Assembly: GCF_010727125.1 (NCBI RefSeq)
Contig: NZ_AP022564.1
Coordinates: 2,666,001 to 2,730,000 of the forward strand
Source of the DNA: Mycolicibacter terrae
GTDB taxonomy: Bacteria > Actinomycetota > Actinomycetes > Mycobacteriales > Mycobacteriaceae
Length of the DNA stretch: 64,000 nt
Direction: 5' to 3'
Shown here: piece after piece, positions 11,600 to 23,241 of the stretch
How positions within the stretch are numbered: position 1 is the stretch's first letter
Layout of the letters: every line of letters begins with the position of its first letter
Notes under the pieces: generated by a model
Database searches by the model: none
The model's input: the letters and a program-made list of their open reading frames with translations, nothing else
Told to the model about the DNA's origin: nothing
Position numbers and translations under genes: made by a program

Positions 11600-12486
11600 C
11601 ACGCCGTCCCGAACCGGCGCTGCCGTGAGGCGTACTGTTCGCACGCCTCCCACAGGTCGCGGCGGTCGTAATCGGGCCACAACTTCTCTTGAAAGATGTA
11701 CTCCGCGTAAGCCGCCTGCCACAGCATGAAATTGCTGGACCGCTGTTCGCCGGAGGTGCGGATCAACAGGTCGACGTCGGGCATGTCCGGCCGGTGCAGA
11801 TGCCGTGCGACGGTAGCCTCGGTGATCCGATTCGGATTCAGCTTGCCCGCCACCGCCTCCGCGGCGATAGCCTGTGCCGCTTCGGCGATCTCGGTACGCC
11901 CCCCGTAGTTGACGCAGTAGTTGATGGTGATGACGTCATTGCCGACGGTCATCTCCTCGGCGATCTCGAATTCCTTGATGACGCTGCGCCACATCTTCGG
12001 TCGCGAACCCACCCAGCGCATCCGCACACCCATCGCATTGAGGTTCTCCCGACGGCGGCGCACCACCTCGCGGTTGAACCCCATCAGGAACCGGACCTCC
12101 TCGGCGGAGCGCTTCCAGTTCTCCGTGGAGAACGCGTACACGGTCAACCATTTGATGCCGAGTTCGATTGCACCGCAGGTGATGTCGATCAGCACCGCCT
12201 CGCCCATCTTATGTCCCTCGGTGCGACCCAAACCGCGCTGAGTGGCCCAGCGGCCGTTGCCGTCCATCACCACCGCCACGTGGTTGGGCAGTGCCTCGGC
12301 CGGGATCTGCGGGGCCACGGCCTTGGAGGTGTGCTGCGGCGGACGGCACGGTCCCCCTTCCGGCGGAGCCGGCAGCTGGGGAAAGACCACCGGCCAGGTG
12401 GACTTGTCCGGGAAGACCGGATAGTCCTCGGGTGCCGCGGGCAACTGCGGGAAGTTGACCCTCCGATTTGCCCGCTTCAACACCAT
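11599..12486 (-). CDS. uppS: Long-chain (decaprenyl) cis-prenyl diphosphate synthase, UppS-type
   Basis: 295-aa cis-prenyltransferase that condenses isopentenyl diphosphate onto an allylic primer to make the decaprenyl/undecaprenyl phosphate carrier for peptidoglycan, arabinogalactan and lipoarabinomannan. The signature VVMDGNGRW (catalytic Asp about residue 75) and the C-terminal [15 protein letters not shown] motif are intact. An N-terminal Pro-rich extension of about 65 residues is typical of the mycobacterial enzyme (Rv2361c, about 296 aa), which is why the ATG at 12486 is preferred to one ten codons upstream. It shares ATGA with the following Rv2360c-like gene. The SAM methyltransferase gene upstream replaces the usual direct adjacency to recO. 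Confidence 0.95.
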   Translation of the reverse strand: MVLKRANRRVNFPQLPAAPEDYPVFPDKSTWPVVFPQLPAPPEGGPCRPPQHTSKAVAPQIPAEALPNHVAVVMDGNGRWATQRGLGRTEGHKMGEAVLIDITCGAIELGIKWLTVYAFSTENWKRSAEEVRFLMGFNREVVRRRRENLNAMGVRMRWVGSRPKMWRSVIKEFEIAEEMTVGNDVITINYCVNYGGRTEIAEAAQAIAAEAVAGKLNPNRITEATVARHLHRPDMPDVDLLIRTSGEQRSSNFMLWQAAYAEYIFQEKLWPDYDRRDLWEACEQYASRQRRFGTA

Positions 12487-12568
12487 GTGCCCTATCCTGC
12501 CCGACCGGCAACGCACCGCCCGCGGCGACCGCGTATTCGCCGCCGCCGCTTACCGGTTAGCGCGACGA

Positions 12569-13850
<1,282 letters not shown>

Positions 13851-13928
13851 TTATTCGGGCCGGCGCGACGGGTGCGACTCACATCGGAGCGGCGTACCCG
13901 GCGCGCCTGTTGATGATGTTTTGCGAAC

Positions 13929-14429
13929 TCAGCGGGTGTGTCCGGAGTGCCCGGGTTGCCCGGGTTGACCCGGCTGACCGGGCTGCCCCGGCTGCCCGGG
14001 CGTCCCGCCCGCTCCGGGCGCGCCGCCGGCACCGCCGGCACCGCCGGCGCCGGGTTGGCCACCGGCACCACCAGCACCACCGGCACCACCAGCACCGCCG
14101 GCTCCACCGGCCCCGCCCCGGCCACCGTCGCCGCCCTTGCCACCCTTGCCACCTTGGCCGCCCTTGCCGCCTTGGCCGCCCTTGCCGCCGGCACCCGCGG
14201 CGCCGTCAGCTCCGTCGGCCCCGTCAGCGCCGTCGGCTCCCGGGGCATGAGCCGGTAAGGGCGCCATCATCCCGACACCGGGGACGGGTTCGATGCCCGC
14301 CCGCGCGACCGGACCAACCGCCGGGACCATTCCCGCGACCAGCAGGACTCCCGCCGCTGCGCCGAGGCCGGCGGCGTATCGCGGCGCAGTGTTGTGCGCC
14401 CAGCGCCCCCACCCGGTGTGGTGAATCAT
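13929..14429 (-). CDS. Small secreted collagen-like Gly-rich protein (166 aa)
   Basis: The N-terminal 45 residues form a signal peptide or signal anchor (GLGAAAGVLLVAGMVPAVG) with ARA as a possible cleavage site. The mature part is low complexity and built of distinct blocks: GAD repeats, then GGK/GGQ repeats, then GGA repeats, and finally five GQP triplets ending GHSGHTR. The Gly-X-Y periodicity, with Pro and charged residues, is collagen-like rather than the GGAGG style of PGRS. It has no conserved catalytic domain. Codon and GC pattern fit a real gene on this strand, and the mirror frames read as Pro- or Ala-rich nonsense. Surface or matrix role is inferred only. Confidence 0.7.
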   Translation of the reverse strand: MIHHTGWGRWAHNTAPRYAAGLGAAAGVLLVAGMVPAVGPVARAGIEPVPGVGMMAPLPAHAPGADGADGADGADGAAGAGGKGGQGGKGGQGGKGGKGGDGGRGGAGGAGGAGGAGGAGGAGGQPGAGGAGGAGGAPGAGGTPGQPGQPGQPGQPGQPGHSGHTR

Positions 14430-14486
14430 TCGGCCTGCCTTCCAGATTGAGCCTTCGGATCGTGAAGTCGCATCAGCCTACCGTCG

Positions 14487-14503
14487 CCGGGCGGGTAGCC
14501 CGG
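14487..14503 (-). terminator. Possible recO terminator hairpin
   Basis: CCGGGC and GCCCGG form a perfect 6-bp stem around a 5-nt loop, 39 bp beyond the recO stop codon and upstream of the collagen-like gene. There is no T tract, as is common for mycobacterial hairpins. Confidence 0.3.
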
Positions 14504-14541
14504 GGAAACGGACACAATTGCCAGTTCGATCGGGGCGCGCG

Positions 14542-15336
14542 TCAGCCGTCGCTGCCGGTGGCCTGCGGCCCGGTACCAGCCTCGGCGTCATATCCCGCTG
14601 TCCGCTGAACGCGTTCCACCAGCGGCAATGTCCGCAGCCGGCGTTCGAGGTGCCACTGCAGATGGGCGGCCACCAATCCGCTGGCGTGGCTGCGATGCGC
14701 CGCCGTGGAAAGCTCAGCGGCCTCCCAGTCCCCGTCGTGCAACGCCGACATCAGATCCAGCACACCCAGCGGCGGAGTGGTCGCACCGGCCGGGCGGCAG
14801 TGCCCGCAGACGCTGCCGCCGGCCGCGATGTGAAATGCCCGGTGCGGGCCGGGGGTGGCACAACGGGCGCAATCGGTCAGCGCCGGTGCCCACCCGGCCA
14901 CCGACATCGCGCGCAGCAGGTAGGCGTCCAACACCAACTCGCGGGGGCGGCTGCCGTCGGCCACCGCCCGCAGCGCACCGACTGTGAGCCGGTGCAACGC
15001 CGTCGCCGGGGCACGTTCGGCGCCGGCCAGGCGTTCGGCGGTCTCCAGCATCACGCAGGCACAGGTGTAGCGGCCGTAGTCGCTGACGATGTCGGTGGCG
15101 AAGGCGTCCACCGACACCACCTGGGTGACGATGTCGAGGTTGCGGCCGGGATGCAGCTGTACGTCGATGTGGGCGAACGGCTCCAGCCGGGCCCCGAACT
15201 TACTGCGGGTACGACGCACTCCCTTGGCCACCGCGCGAACCAGCCCGTGGTCGCGGGTGAGCAAAGTGACGATCCGGTCGGCTTCGCCGAGCTTGTGCTG
15301 GCGCAGCACCACCGCCCGGTCCCGGTACAGCCGCAT
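14542..15336 (-). CDS. recO: DNA repair protein RecO
   Basis: 264-aa RecO, the mediator that loads RecA on SSB-coated single-stranded DNA in the RecFOR pathway and anneals complementary strands. The N-terminal OB-fold begins MRLYRDRAVVLR and contains the typical GLVRAVAKGVRR segment. The zinc finger is formed by CARC (Cys156/Cys159) and CGHC (Cys177/Cys180). Length and position agree with Rv2362c. It is divergent from the amidase gene, separated by 76 bp. Confidence 0.95.
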   Translation of the reverse strand: MRLYRDRAVVLRQHKLGEADRIVTLLTRDHGLVRAVAKGVRRTRSKFGARLEPFAHIDVQLHPGRNLDIVTQVVSVDAFATDIVSDYGRYTCACVMLETAERLAGAERAPATALHRLTVGALRAVADGSRPRELVLDAYLLRAMSVAGWAPALTDCARCATPGPHRAFHIAAGGSVCGHCRPAGATTPPLGVLDLMSALHDGDWEAAELSTAAHRSHASGLVAAHLQWHLERRLRTLPLVERVQRTAGYDAEAGTGPQATGSDG

Positions 15337-15412
15337 CGCACCAGTTTCGCATCACCGCAGGGCCGTTTCGAGGACGGTCACCGGCGTGGCACGCCGGATA
15401 GTCTCATCACCG

Positions 15413-16861
15413 ATGACCCACCCGCCCGCGGCGCCCGGCACCCGCTTTCCCACCCTCACCGAGCAGCTCTACCAGCTGGCCAGCGGCGAGGTGACCTCCG
15501 TCGACCTGGTCCGCCGCTGCCTGCACGCCATCGACGCCAGCCAGTCCACGCTGAACGCCTTCCGGCTGGTGTTCACCGACGCGGCGCTGCGCGGTGCCGC
15601 CGAAGCCGACCGGCGCCGGGCCGCCGGGCACCGCGCCCCGCTGCTGGGTGTCCCGATCGCGGTCAAAGACGACACCGACATCGCGGGCGTACCGACCTCG
15701 TTCGGCACGTCCGGCTACGTCGAACCCGCCGCCAGCGACGCGGAGGTGGTGCGGCGACTCAAAGCCGCCGGCGCGGTGATCGTCGGCAAGACCAACACCT
15801 GCGAGTTGGGACAGTGGCCGTTCACCAGCGGTCCCGGGTTCGGCCATACCCGCAATCCCTGGTCTCGCCGGCACACTCCGGGCGGCTCGTCGGGGGGCAG
15901 CGCCGCCGCGGTCGCCGCGGGCCTGGTCGCCGCGGCGATCGGCTCCGACGGAGCCGGCAGCGTGCGCATCCCCGCGGCATGGACGCATCTGGTGGGCATC
16001 AAACCGCAGCGCGGCCGCATCTCCACCTGGCCGCTGCCGGAGGCGTTCAACGGCATCACCGTCAACGGGGTGCTGGCCCGCACCGTGCAGGACGCGGCGC
16101 TGCTGCTGGACGCGGCCTCCGGCAACGCCGAGGGCGATCTGCACAAGCCGCCGCCGGTCACGGTGTCCGACCACGTGGGAAACGCGCCGGGGCCGCTGCG
16201 GGTCGCGATGTCCACCCGTTTTCCCTACACCGGGTTCGGCGCTCGGCTGCACCCGGAGATCAGAGCCGCGGTGGAGCACGTCGCCGAGCAGCTGCGGTTA
16301 CTGGGGCACACCGTGGTTGCGGGCAACCCCGACTACGGGGTGCGATTGTCGTGGAACTTCCTGTCCCGTTCCACCGCGGGTGTGCTGACCGCCGCGAGCA
16401 GCCTGGAGGGCGGCGTCACGCTCGACCCGCGGACGCTGGCCAACATGCGCACCGGCCGGCTGCTGTCCCAGGCGGTACTGCGTAAGGCGCGCGCCCACGA
16501 GGCGAAAGACCGGCGCCGGGTGGGGTCGATCTTCCACATCGTCGATGTGGTGTTGGCGCCCACCACCGCCCAGCCGCCGCCGCTGGTGCACGCATTCGAC
16601 GATCTGACCGCCCTCGAGACCGACCGCGCCATGATCGCGGCGTGCCCGGTGACCTGGCCGTGGAACCTGCTGGGCTGGCCGTCGATCAACGTGCCGGCCG
16701 GGTTCACCTCCGAAGGACTGCCAATCGGGGTGCAATTGATGGGGCCGGCCAACAGCGACGGTCTGCTGGTTTCGCTGGCCGCGGAGCTGGAGGGCATCAG
16801 CGGTTGGGCGGCACGGCAACCCACACCGTGGTGGCGAACCGACGCCCCTACCGGTCGGTAA
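15413..16861 (+). CDS. amiA2: Amidase signature family enzyme (AmiA2-like)
   Basis: 482-aa amidase. The Ser-cisSer-Lys triad is recognisable: Lys in IAVKDDTDI, and serines in GGSSGGSAAA and GSDGAGSVR, the classical amidase signature. Such enzymes hydrolyse C-N amide bonds of small or aromatic amides; the physiological substrate here is unknown. Position after recO and before era matches Rv2363 (amiA2, about 484 aa). The ATG at 15413 gives that length; the frame is open far upstream only because of recO antisense. No signal peptide, so it is probably cytosolic. Confidence 0.9.
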   Translation: MTHPPAAPGTRFPTLTEQLYQLASGEVTSVDLVRRCLHAIDASQSTLNAFRLVFTDAALRGAAEADRRRAAGHRAPLLGVPIAVKDDTDIAGVPTSFGTSGYVEPAASDAEVVRRLKAAGAVIVGKTNTCELGQWPFTSGPGFGHTRNPWSRRHTPGGSSGGSAAAVAAGLVAAAIGSDGAGSVRIPAAWTHLVGIKPQRGRISTWPLPEAFNGITVNGVLARTVQDAALLLDAASGNAEGDLHKPPPVTVSDHVGNAPGPLRVAMSTRFPYTGFGARLHPEIRAAVEHVAEQLRLLGHTVVAGNPDYGVRLSWNFLSRSTAGVLTAASSLEGGVTLDPRTLANMRTGRLLSQAVLRKARAHEAKDRRRVGSIFHIVDVVLAPTTAQPPPLVHAFDDLTALETDRAMIAACPVTWPWNLLGWPSINVPAGFTSEGLPIGVQLMGPANSDGLLVSLAAELEGISGWAARQPTPWWRTDAPTGR

Positions 16862-16982
16862 CGCACCGAAAGGCCTGTCACCTTTGCCTTCTGCGACCTC
16901 TTCGACTCTCCGCTAAGCTGACACGGTCGTTTTGGACTTCGTAAATCACGTAACAGTCCAACAGGTGAAAGGCGTCTTCGAA

Positions 16983-17321
16983 ATGGCCTCTCTGTCGTTG
17001 ACCAGGATTGCTGTCGCAGCCGGCAGTCTGGCTTTGTCGCTGTCCGCCGGAGCCGGATTGGCTTCCGCGAGCCCGGACCTCGGCCCGATCATCAACACCA
17101 CCTGCAGCTACTCGCAGGTGGTGGCCGCCCTCAATGCGGAGAACCCGGCAGCGGCCGCGGAGTTCAACGCGTCCGGCAACGCCAGTGGCATGTTGCAGAT
17201 GTTCCTGAACTCGCCTCCTGCCAAACGGCAGCAGTACGCCACCATGATCCAGAGCATGCCGGAGGCGCAGCCGTACATCGGCACCATCACCTCGGTCGCC
17301 GGTTCCTGCAACAACTACTGA
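16983..17321 (+). CDS. Secreted hemophore-related protein (112 aa)
   Basis: Small exported protein: signal peptide of about 30 residues (IAVAAGSLALSLSAGAGLASA), then a short helical mature domain of about 80 residues with two cysteines (NTTCSYS and AGSCNNY) that could form a disulphide. The pattern SPDLGPIINTTCSYSQV followed by an Asn/Ala-rich helix and a PPAKRQQY segment is typical of the mycobacterial family annotated as hemophore-related, to which the heme-binding Rv0203 belongs. The start at 16983 is chosen because GAAAGG lies 9 nt upstream and it sits directly before the signal peptide. It is followed after 13 bp by the sulfurtransferase. Heme binding itself is inferred. Confidence 0.75.
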   Translation: MASLSLTRIAVAAGSLALSLSAGAGLASASPDLGPIINTTCSYSQVVAALNAENPAAAAEFNASGNASGMLQMFLNSPPAKRQQYATMIQSMPEAQPYIGTITSVAGSCNNY

Positions 17322-17334
17322 GCGGATCGTCGCC

Positions 17335-18189
17335 GTGGGCCTGCGTGACAAGGTCCTGATCAGCGCCGCCGAGCTCGCTGAGCTGCTGCGCGCGGGTGAT
17401 CCGCTGACCGTCCTCGACGTCCGCTGGAGCCTGGAGGTTCCCGACGGGCGTCCTGCTTACCTGCGGGGTCACATCCCGGGTGCGGTGTATGTCTCGCTCG
17501 AGGACGAGCTGTCCGACCACGACGTCCCCGGCCGCGGTCGGCATCCGCTGCCGACCGGCCGCAACCTGGAAGCCGCCGCCCGCCGGTGGGGGGTGCGGCG
17601 CACCAAGCCGGTGGTGGTCTACGACGACTGGAACCGCGCCGCGTCGGGGCGCCTGTGGTGGCTGCTGACCACCTCCGGCCTGCGCGACGTGCGCATTCTC
17701 GACGGTGGTCTGGCGGCCTGGACGGTGGCCGGCGGCGAGCTGGAAACCGGCGACGTCCGTCCCGAACCGGGCAACGTCACCGTGTTGCCCGAAGACCTCT
17801 ACGACGGCGTCCGGCCCACGCTGACCGCCGATGAGGCCGGCTCCGGCGCCGTGGCATTGCTCGACGCGCGCGCCCCCGAGCGGTTCCGCGCCGACAACGA
17901 ACCGGTCGATGCGGCCGCCGGCCACATCCCCGGCGCCAAGAACCTGCCGTTCACCGCCCTGCTGGCGCCCGACGGGACCTTCCTGCCCGACGACGACTTG
18001 GACCGGCTGCTCTCCGAACGCGGTGTCGGCGCCGACGACCCGGTGGGGGCGTACTGCGGTTCGGGGATCAGCGCCACGGTGATCGTGGCGGCGCTGGCCG
18101 CCACCGGCCGGTCGGCCGCGCTGTTCCCGGGCTCGTGGTCGCAATGGAGTTCGGACCCGTCCCGCCCGGTTGCCCGCGGCGACGCCTGA
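17335..18189 (+). CDS. Two-domain rhodanese-type sulfurtransferase
   Basis: 284-aa thiosulfate/3-mercaptopyruvate sulfurtransferase with tandem rhodanese domains. The N-terminal inactive domain contains VLDVRWSL and GHIPGAVYVSLE; the C-terminal active domain contains LLDARAPERFR, GHIPGAKNLPF and the active-site loop YCGSGISA with the catalytic cysteine. CGSGxxA favours mercaptopyruvate-type or SseA-like enzymes, but specificity cannot be settled by reading. The GTG start lies 13 bp behind the hemophore-like gene, so the two may be cotranscribed. Cytosolic. The gene ends just before the convergent monooxygenase gene. Confidence 0.88.
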   Translation: MGLRDKVLISAAELAELLRAGDPLTVLDVRWSLEVPDGRPAYLRGHIPGAVYVSLEDELSDHDVPGRGRHPLPTGRNLEAAARRWGVRRTKPVVVYDDWNRAASGRLWWLLTTSGLRDVRILDGGLAAWTVAGGELETGDVRPEPGNVTVLPEDLYDGVRPTLTADEAGSGAVALLDARAPERFRADNEPVDAAAGHIPGAKNLPFTALLAPDGTFLPDDDLDRLLSERGVGADDPVGAYCGSGISATVIVAALAATGRSAALFPGSWSQWSSDPSRPVARGDA

Positions 18190-18198
18190 GTACTCCCA

Positions 18199-19689
<1,491 letters not shown>

Positions 19690-20364
19690 CTAGCTGCGCA
19701 GCTCCGACACCGCGTCGACCAGCAGCTGCCGGGCCCGGTCGGCGTCGACCATCGCCAGCGGCTGCCCGCGCACCGGCTGCGGGTTCGCGGTGACCTGCAC
19801 CAGGGCACTGCCGAGGTAGGCGGTGAAGGTGTAGGACTCGCGGGACTGCTGCTGTCCGTCCTTGCCGGTGATCTCGATCTCCGAGTGCGAACCCACCGTC
19901 TGGGCGTGGTCGATCTGGGGGGCGTCGGTCTCATCCAGGTAGCCGGTGAGCTTGCCGGCCTGGAACGAGACGTGCTTGCACTTCTCGGCGGCCGCGGCGT
20001 CGAACGGCAGGTCCTGGTCGGCCTGCATGGCGATCGCGACGAACTGGTTGCCGTTGCCGACGATCGAGACCATCGACATCTTGCCCCGGATGCCCTTGGG
20101 CGGGCGGCCGCTGCTGGCCGCGTAGTCGGCGCAGTCCGAGGGGTCGAAAGTCACCCCGGGCGGCATCTTCTGCGGCCCGAGGATCTTGGGGTCGATATCG
20201 TTGGGACCCTTGGTCTGGGTCTTGAACTCCGAGCCGAACGTCGATTCGACGTTGAACAGCTTGGTGGTATCGAGCGGCTTGTGGGATCCCCCGCAACCGG
20301 TCAGTGCTTGCGCGCACATGATCAGGGCAACAGAGGAGACAACCAACGACTTGGGTTCCGGCAC
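19690..20364 (-). CDS. DUF3558-type lipoprotein
   Basis: 224-aa exported lipoprotein. The signal peptide ends in the lipobox LTGC (cysteine about residue 24), followed by GGSHKPLDTTKLF. The remainder resembles the mycobacterial DUF3558 family: DPSDCADYAASSG, a central beta-rich region and the second cysteine in AEKCKHVSF. Members are anchored to the outer face of the plasma membrane; no enzymatic role is known. Gene position between the amidase block and era corresponds to the place of Rv2365c, but I do not claim orthology. Confidence 0.8.
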   Translation of the reverse strand: MPEPKSLVVSSVALIMCAQALTGCGGSHKPLDTTKLFNVESTFGSEFKTQTKGPNDIDPKILGPQKMPPGVTFDPSDCADYAASSGRPPKGIRGKMSMVSIVGNGNQFVAIAMQADQDLPFDAAAAEKCKHVSFQAGKLTGYLDETDAPQIDHAQTVGSHSEIEITGKDGQQQSRESYTFTAYLGSALVQVTANPQPVRGQPLAMVDADRARQLLVDAVSELRS

Positions 20365-20413
20365 CCCTGGAATGTACCCAATACCGGTTCGCGGCGCAGG
20401 TGGCCCACCCCTT

Positions 20414-21310
20414 TTAAAAGCCCAGCCGGCCCAGCTGCTTGGGGTCGCGCTGCCAGTTCTTGGCCACCTTCACCCGGAGGTCGAGAAAAACCTTGGTGCC
20501 CAAGAGTTTTTCGATCTGGGTGCGCGCGGCGGTGCCGACCTCGCGCAGCCGGGCGCCACCGCGGCCGATCACGATGCCCTTCTGGCTGTCGCGTTCGACG
20601 TAGAGCACGGCATACACGTCGATGAGATCGTCCCGGCCGTCGCGGCGCTCCACCTCCTCGATCACCACCGCCAGTGAATGCGGCAGTTCGTCACGCACCC
20701 CCTCCAGGGCGGCTTCCCGGATGAACTCGGCCATCAAGGTCTCTTCGGGTTCGTCGGTCAACTCACCGTCGGGGTAGAAGGCCGGGCCGACCGGCAGCGC
20801 CGCGGCCAGCACATCGATCAGCACGTCGACCTGCTCACCGGTGACCGCCGAGACCGGGATGATCTCGGCTTCCGGGGCCAACTCGCCGACGGCGACCAGT
20901 TGCGCGGCGACCTTATCGCGGCTGGTCTTGTCGATCTTGGTGACGATGACGACCAGGGTCGTCTTGGGTGCGACCGTCCGGATCTGCTCAACGATCCAGC
21001 GGTCCCCCGGTCCGATGGCCTCGTCGGCGGGAATGCACAAGCCGATGACGTCGACCTGGGCGTAGGTGTCGCGGACCAGGTCGTTGAGCCGCTTGCCCAG
21101 CAGGGTGCGCGGCCGGTGCAGGCCGGGGGTGTCGACCAGGATGATCTGGAAGTCCTCCCGGTGCACGATGCCGCGGATGGTGTGCCGGGTGGTCTGCGGC
21201 CGGTTGGAGGTGATCGCCACCTTCGAACCGACCAGAGCGTTGGTCAGGGTGGATTTGCCGGTATTGGGCCGGCCGACGAAACACACGAAGCCGGAATGGA
21301 ACTCGGTCAC
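20414..21310 (-). CDS. era: Ribosome-assembly GTPase Era
   Basis: 298-aa Era: an N-terminal GTPase domain with G1 GRPNTGKS (residues 13-20), G3 DTPG (residues 60-63) and G4 TKID, followed by a C-terminal KH domain (GIVIGRGGARLREVG) that binds the 3' end of 16S rRNA during 30S maturation. The GTG at 21310 was chosen because it begins VTEFHSGFVCFVG, the usual mycobacterial N-terminus, and gives about the length of Rv2364c; the frame upstream of it overlaps a palindromic repeat. It probably belongs to one operon with ybeY and phoH, all linked to RNA metabolism and ribosome biogenesis. Confidence 0.96.
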   Translation of the reverse strand: MTEFHSGFVCFVGRPNTGKSTLTNALVGSKVAITSNRPQTTRHTIRGIVHREDFQIILVDTPGLHRPRTLLGKRLNDLVRDTYAQVDVIGLCIPADEAIGPGDRWIVEQIRTVAPKTTLVVIVTKIDKTSRDKVAAQLVAVGELAPEAEIIPVSAVTGEQVDVLIDVLAAALPVGPAFYPDGELTDEPEETLMAEFIREAALEGVRDELPHSLAVVIEEVERRDGRDDLIDVYAVLYVERDSQKGIVIGRGGARLREVGTAARTQIEKLLGTKVFLDLRVKVAKNWQRDPKQLGRLGF

Positions 21311-21321
21311 GAGCCGCCTTT

Positions 21322-21384
21322 CGCCGAGTGTGCGCCTTGGTAAGCCGGCACCGGTGTGTCGCGTGCGAAAGCGCACACTCGGCG
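21322..21384. repeat. Palindromic intergenic element, copy 1 (era upstream)
   Basis: A perfect 14-bp inverted repeat: CGCCGAGTGTGCGC at 21322-21335 and its complement at 21371-21384, with a 35-nt loop. It fills most of the gap between era and the CBS-domain gene. Similar elements occur at 29391-29454 and 50613-50674, pointing to a dispersed small palindromic repeat family. Confidence 0.7.
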
Positions 21385-21409
21385 CCCTCTCACCGCCGGC
21401 TTGGCCGGT

Positions 21410-22708
21410 TCACTGCTCACTTGCGGCCTCCTCATCAGCGGGTGGCGCCGGGCTGACCAGAACGGTGCTGATCCGCACCCTCCCCCGGCTGTCGCGACTG
21501 CCCTCGGCCTGCAGTCGCAGTCCGTGTGAGGTTACCTCGGCGCCGGGCAGCGGTACCCGGCCCAGCTCCAGCGCCAGCAGGCCGCCGACGGTGTCTACGT
21601 CGAGGCCGGAGTCGAACTGCACCCCGTACAGTTCACCGACGTCCTCGATGGGCAGCCGCGCAGAAACTCGAAACCTGTTGTTGCCCAACTCCTCCACCGG
21701 CGCCACTTCACCCTGGTCGTACTCGTCGGCGATCTCGCCGACGATCTCCTCCAGCACGTCCTCGATGGTGACCAGCCCCGCTATCGCGCCATATTCGTCG
21801 ACCAGCAGCGCCATGTGGTACCGGCCGCGCTGCATGTCGTGCAGCAGCGCGTTGAGCGCCTTGGAGTCGGGCATGAACACCGCGGGGCGCATCACTTGGG
21901 CCACCGTGGTGTCCCGCCCGCCGTTTGTCGAGTAATAAGTCTGTTGGACAAGGTCTTTCAGGTAAACCACGCCAAGGATGTCATCGACGTTCTCGCCGAT
22001 CACCGGGATACGGGAATGGCCGCTGCGCACCGCCAGCGACGTCGCCTGGCCGGCGGACTTGTCGCTTTCGATCCACACCATCTCGGTACGGGGCACCATC
22101 ACCTCGCGGGCCGGGGTGTCGGCGAGTTCGAAGACCGACTGGATCATCCGGCGTTCGTCGGCGGCGACCACCCCGCGCTGCTGCGCCAGATCGACCACCT
22201 CACGCAACTCGACCTCCGAGGCGAACGGCCCGTTGCGGAAGCCCCGCCCAGGCGTCAGTGCGTTACCCAGCACCACCAGCAGGCGGCTGATCGGGGTGAG
22301 CAACACCGAAACCACGTGCAGCGGAAGGGCTGACGCCAGTGCGATCGAATAGGCGTTCTGCCGGCCCAGGGTGCGCGGCCCCACCCCGATCACCACGAAG
22401 CTCACCACCACCATGGCCGCCGCAGCGCCGAACAGCCCCCAATCCAGGCCGAGCACCGCGTGCAGAAGGTACACCAGCAGCGCGGTGGCGGTGATCTCGC
22501 AGGCGATGCGCAGCAACACCACCAGGTTGATGTAGCGGGGCCGTTCGGCCATCAACTGGGCCAGCCACATCGCGCCGGGTCGCTTCGCCCGCACCAGCTC
22601 CGCGACCCGCGCCGGCGACACGGTGCTCACCGCGGCGTCGATCGCCGCAAACAGTCCGCCCAGACCGATCAGCGCGATCACGCCGACTAACAGCGGTGTC
22701 CCGGTCAC
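21410..22708 (-). CDS. CorC/HlyC-type membrane protein with DUF21 and CBS pair
   Basis: 432-aa membrane protein corresponding to Rv2366c. An N-terminal CNNM/DUF21 domain has about three to four hydrophobic segments ([39 protein letters not shown]); then a CBS pair ([11 protein letters not shown] … [19 protein letters not shown]) and a C-terminal CorC/HlyC transporter-associated domain. Family members are implicated in Mg2+/Co2+ efflux or metal homeostasis. The GTG at 22708 overlaps the ybeY stop as GTGA, so translation is coupled. Haemolysin activity in the family name is historical. Confidence 0.9.
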   Translation of the reverse strand: MTGTPLLVGVIALIGLGGLFAAIDAAVSTVSPARVAELVRAKRPGAMWLAQLMAERPRYINLVVLLRIACEITATALLVYLLHAVLGLDWGLFGAAAAMVVVSFVVIGVGPRTLGRQNAYSIALASALPLHVVSVLLTPISRLLVVLGNALTPGRGFRNGPFASEVELREVVDLAQQRGVVAADERRMIQSVFELADTPAREVMVPRTEMVWIESDKSAGQATSLAVRSGHSRIPVIGENVDDILGVVYLKDLVQQTYYSTNGGRDTTVAQVMRPAVFMPDSKALNALLHDMQRGRYHMALLVDEYGAIAGLVTIEDVLEEIVGEIADEYDQGEVAPVEELGNNRFRVSARLPIEDVGELYGVQFDSGLDVDTVGGLLALELGRVPLPGAEVTSHGLRLQAEGSRDSRGRVRISTVLVSPAPPADEEAASEQ

Positions 22709-23241
22709 GGTTCGTCGAAATACCTGGACTTGTCGAGCAGCCGGCGGTCCTTCTCGTCCTGGGTTTCGGCCCGGTAGCTCTCCACCTGGTCGGCGACCCA
22801 TTCCTCGAGCAGCCGGCGTTGCAGGGCGAACATCTCTTTTTCCTCGTCCGGCTCGGCGTGGTCGTAGCCCAGCAGGTGCAGTACACCGTGCACGGTGAGC
22901 AGTGCCAGTTCCTGGCCGAGCGAATGCCCGGCCGCTGCGGCCTGTTCGGCGGCGAACTCCGGGCACAGGGCGATGTCACCGAGCATCGACGGGCCGGGCT
23001 CGGGAGCATCGGGACGGCCACCGGGCTCCAGTTCGTCCATCGGGAAGCTCATCACGTCGGTCGGCCCGGGCAGGTCCATCCAGCGCATGTGCAGATCGGC
23101 CATCGCGGCGGTGTCCAGCAGCACCATCGACAACTCGGCGCCGGGGTTGACGTCCATCCTGGCCAGCACGAACTTGGCGACGCTGACCAGCTCGACCTCG
23201 GAGACGTCCAGGCCTGACTCGTTGGAGACCTCGATGCTCAC
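22705..23241 (-). CDS. ybeY: Endoribonuclease YbeY
   Basis: 178-aa YbeY, a metal-dependent endoribonuclease for rRNA maturation and 70S quality control. The UPF0054 signature [11 protein letters not shown] provides three zinc-binding histidines (His118, His122, His128). [19 protein letters not shown] and [10 protein letters not shown] are the other conserved blocks. Start and stop overlap the neighbours by four bases on each side (phoH upstream, CBS gene downstream), indicating a tightly coupled operon as in M. tuberculosis (Rv2367c). Confidence 0.95.
   Translation of the reverse strand: MSIEVSNESGLDVSEVELVSVAKFVLARMDVNPGAELSMVLLDTAAMADLHMRWMDLPGPTDVMSFPMDELEPGGRPDAPEPGPSMLGDIALCPEFAAEQAAAAGHSLGQELALLTVHGVLHLLGYDHAEPDEEKEMFALQRRLLEEWVADQVESYRAETQDEKDRRLLDKSRYFDEP

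Noticed and set aside
14518..16485. 655-codon plus-strand frame across recO and the amidase gene
   Set aside because: It is antisense to recO and out of frame with the amidase, whose motifs are all in another frame.
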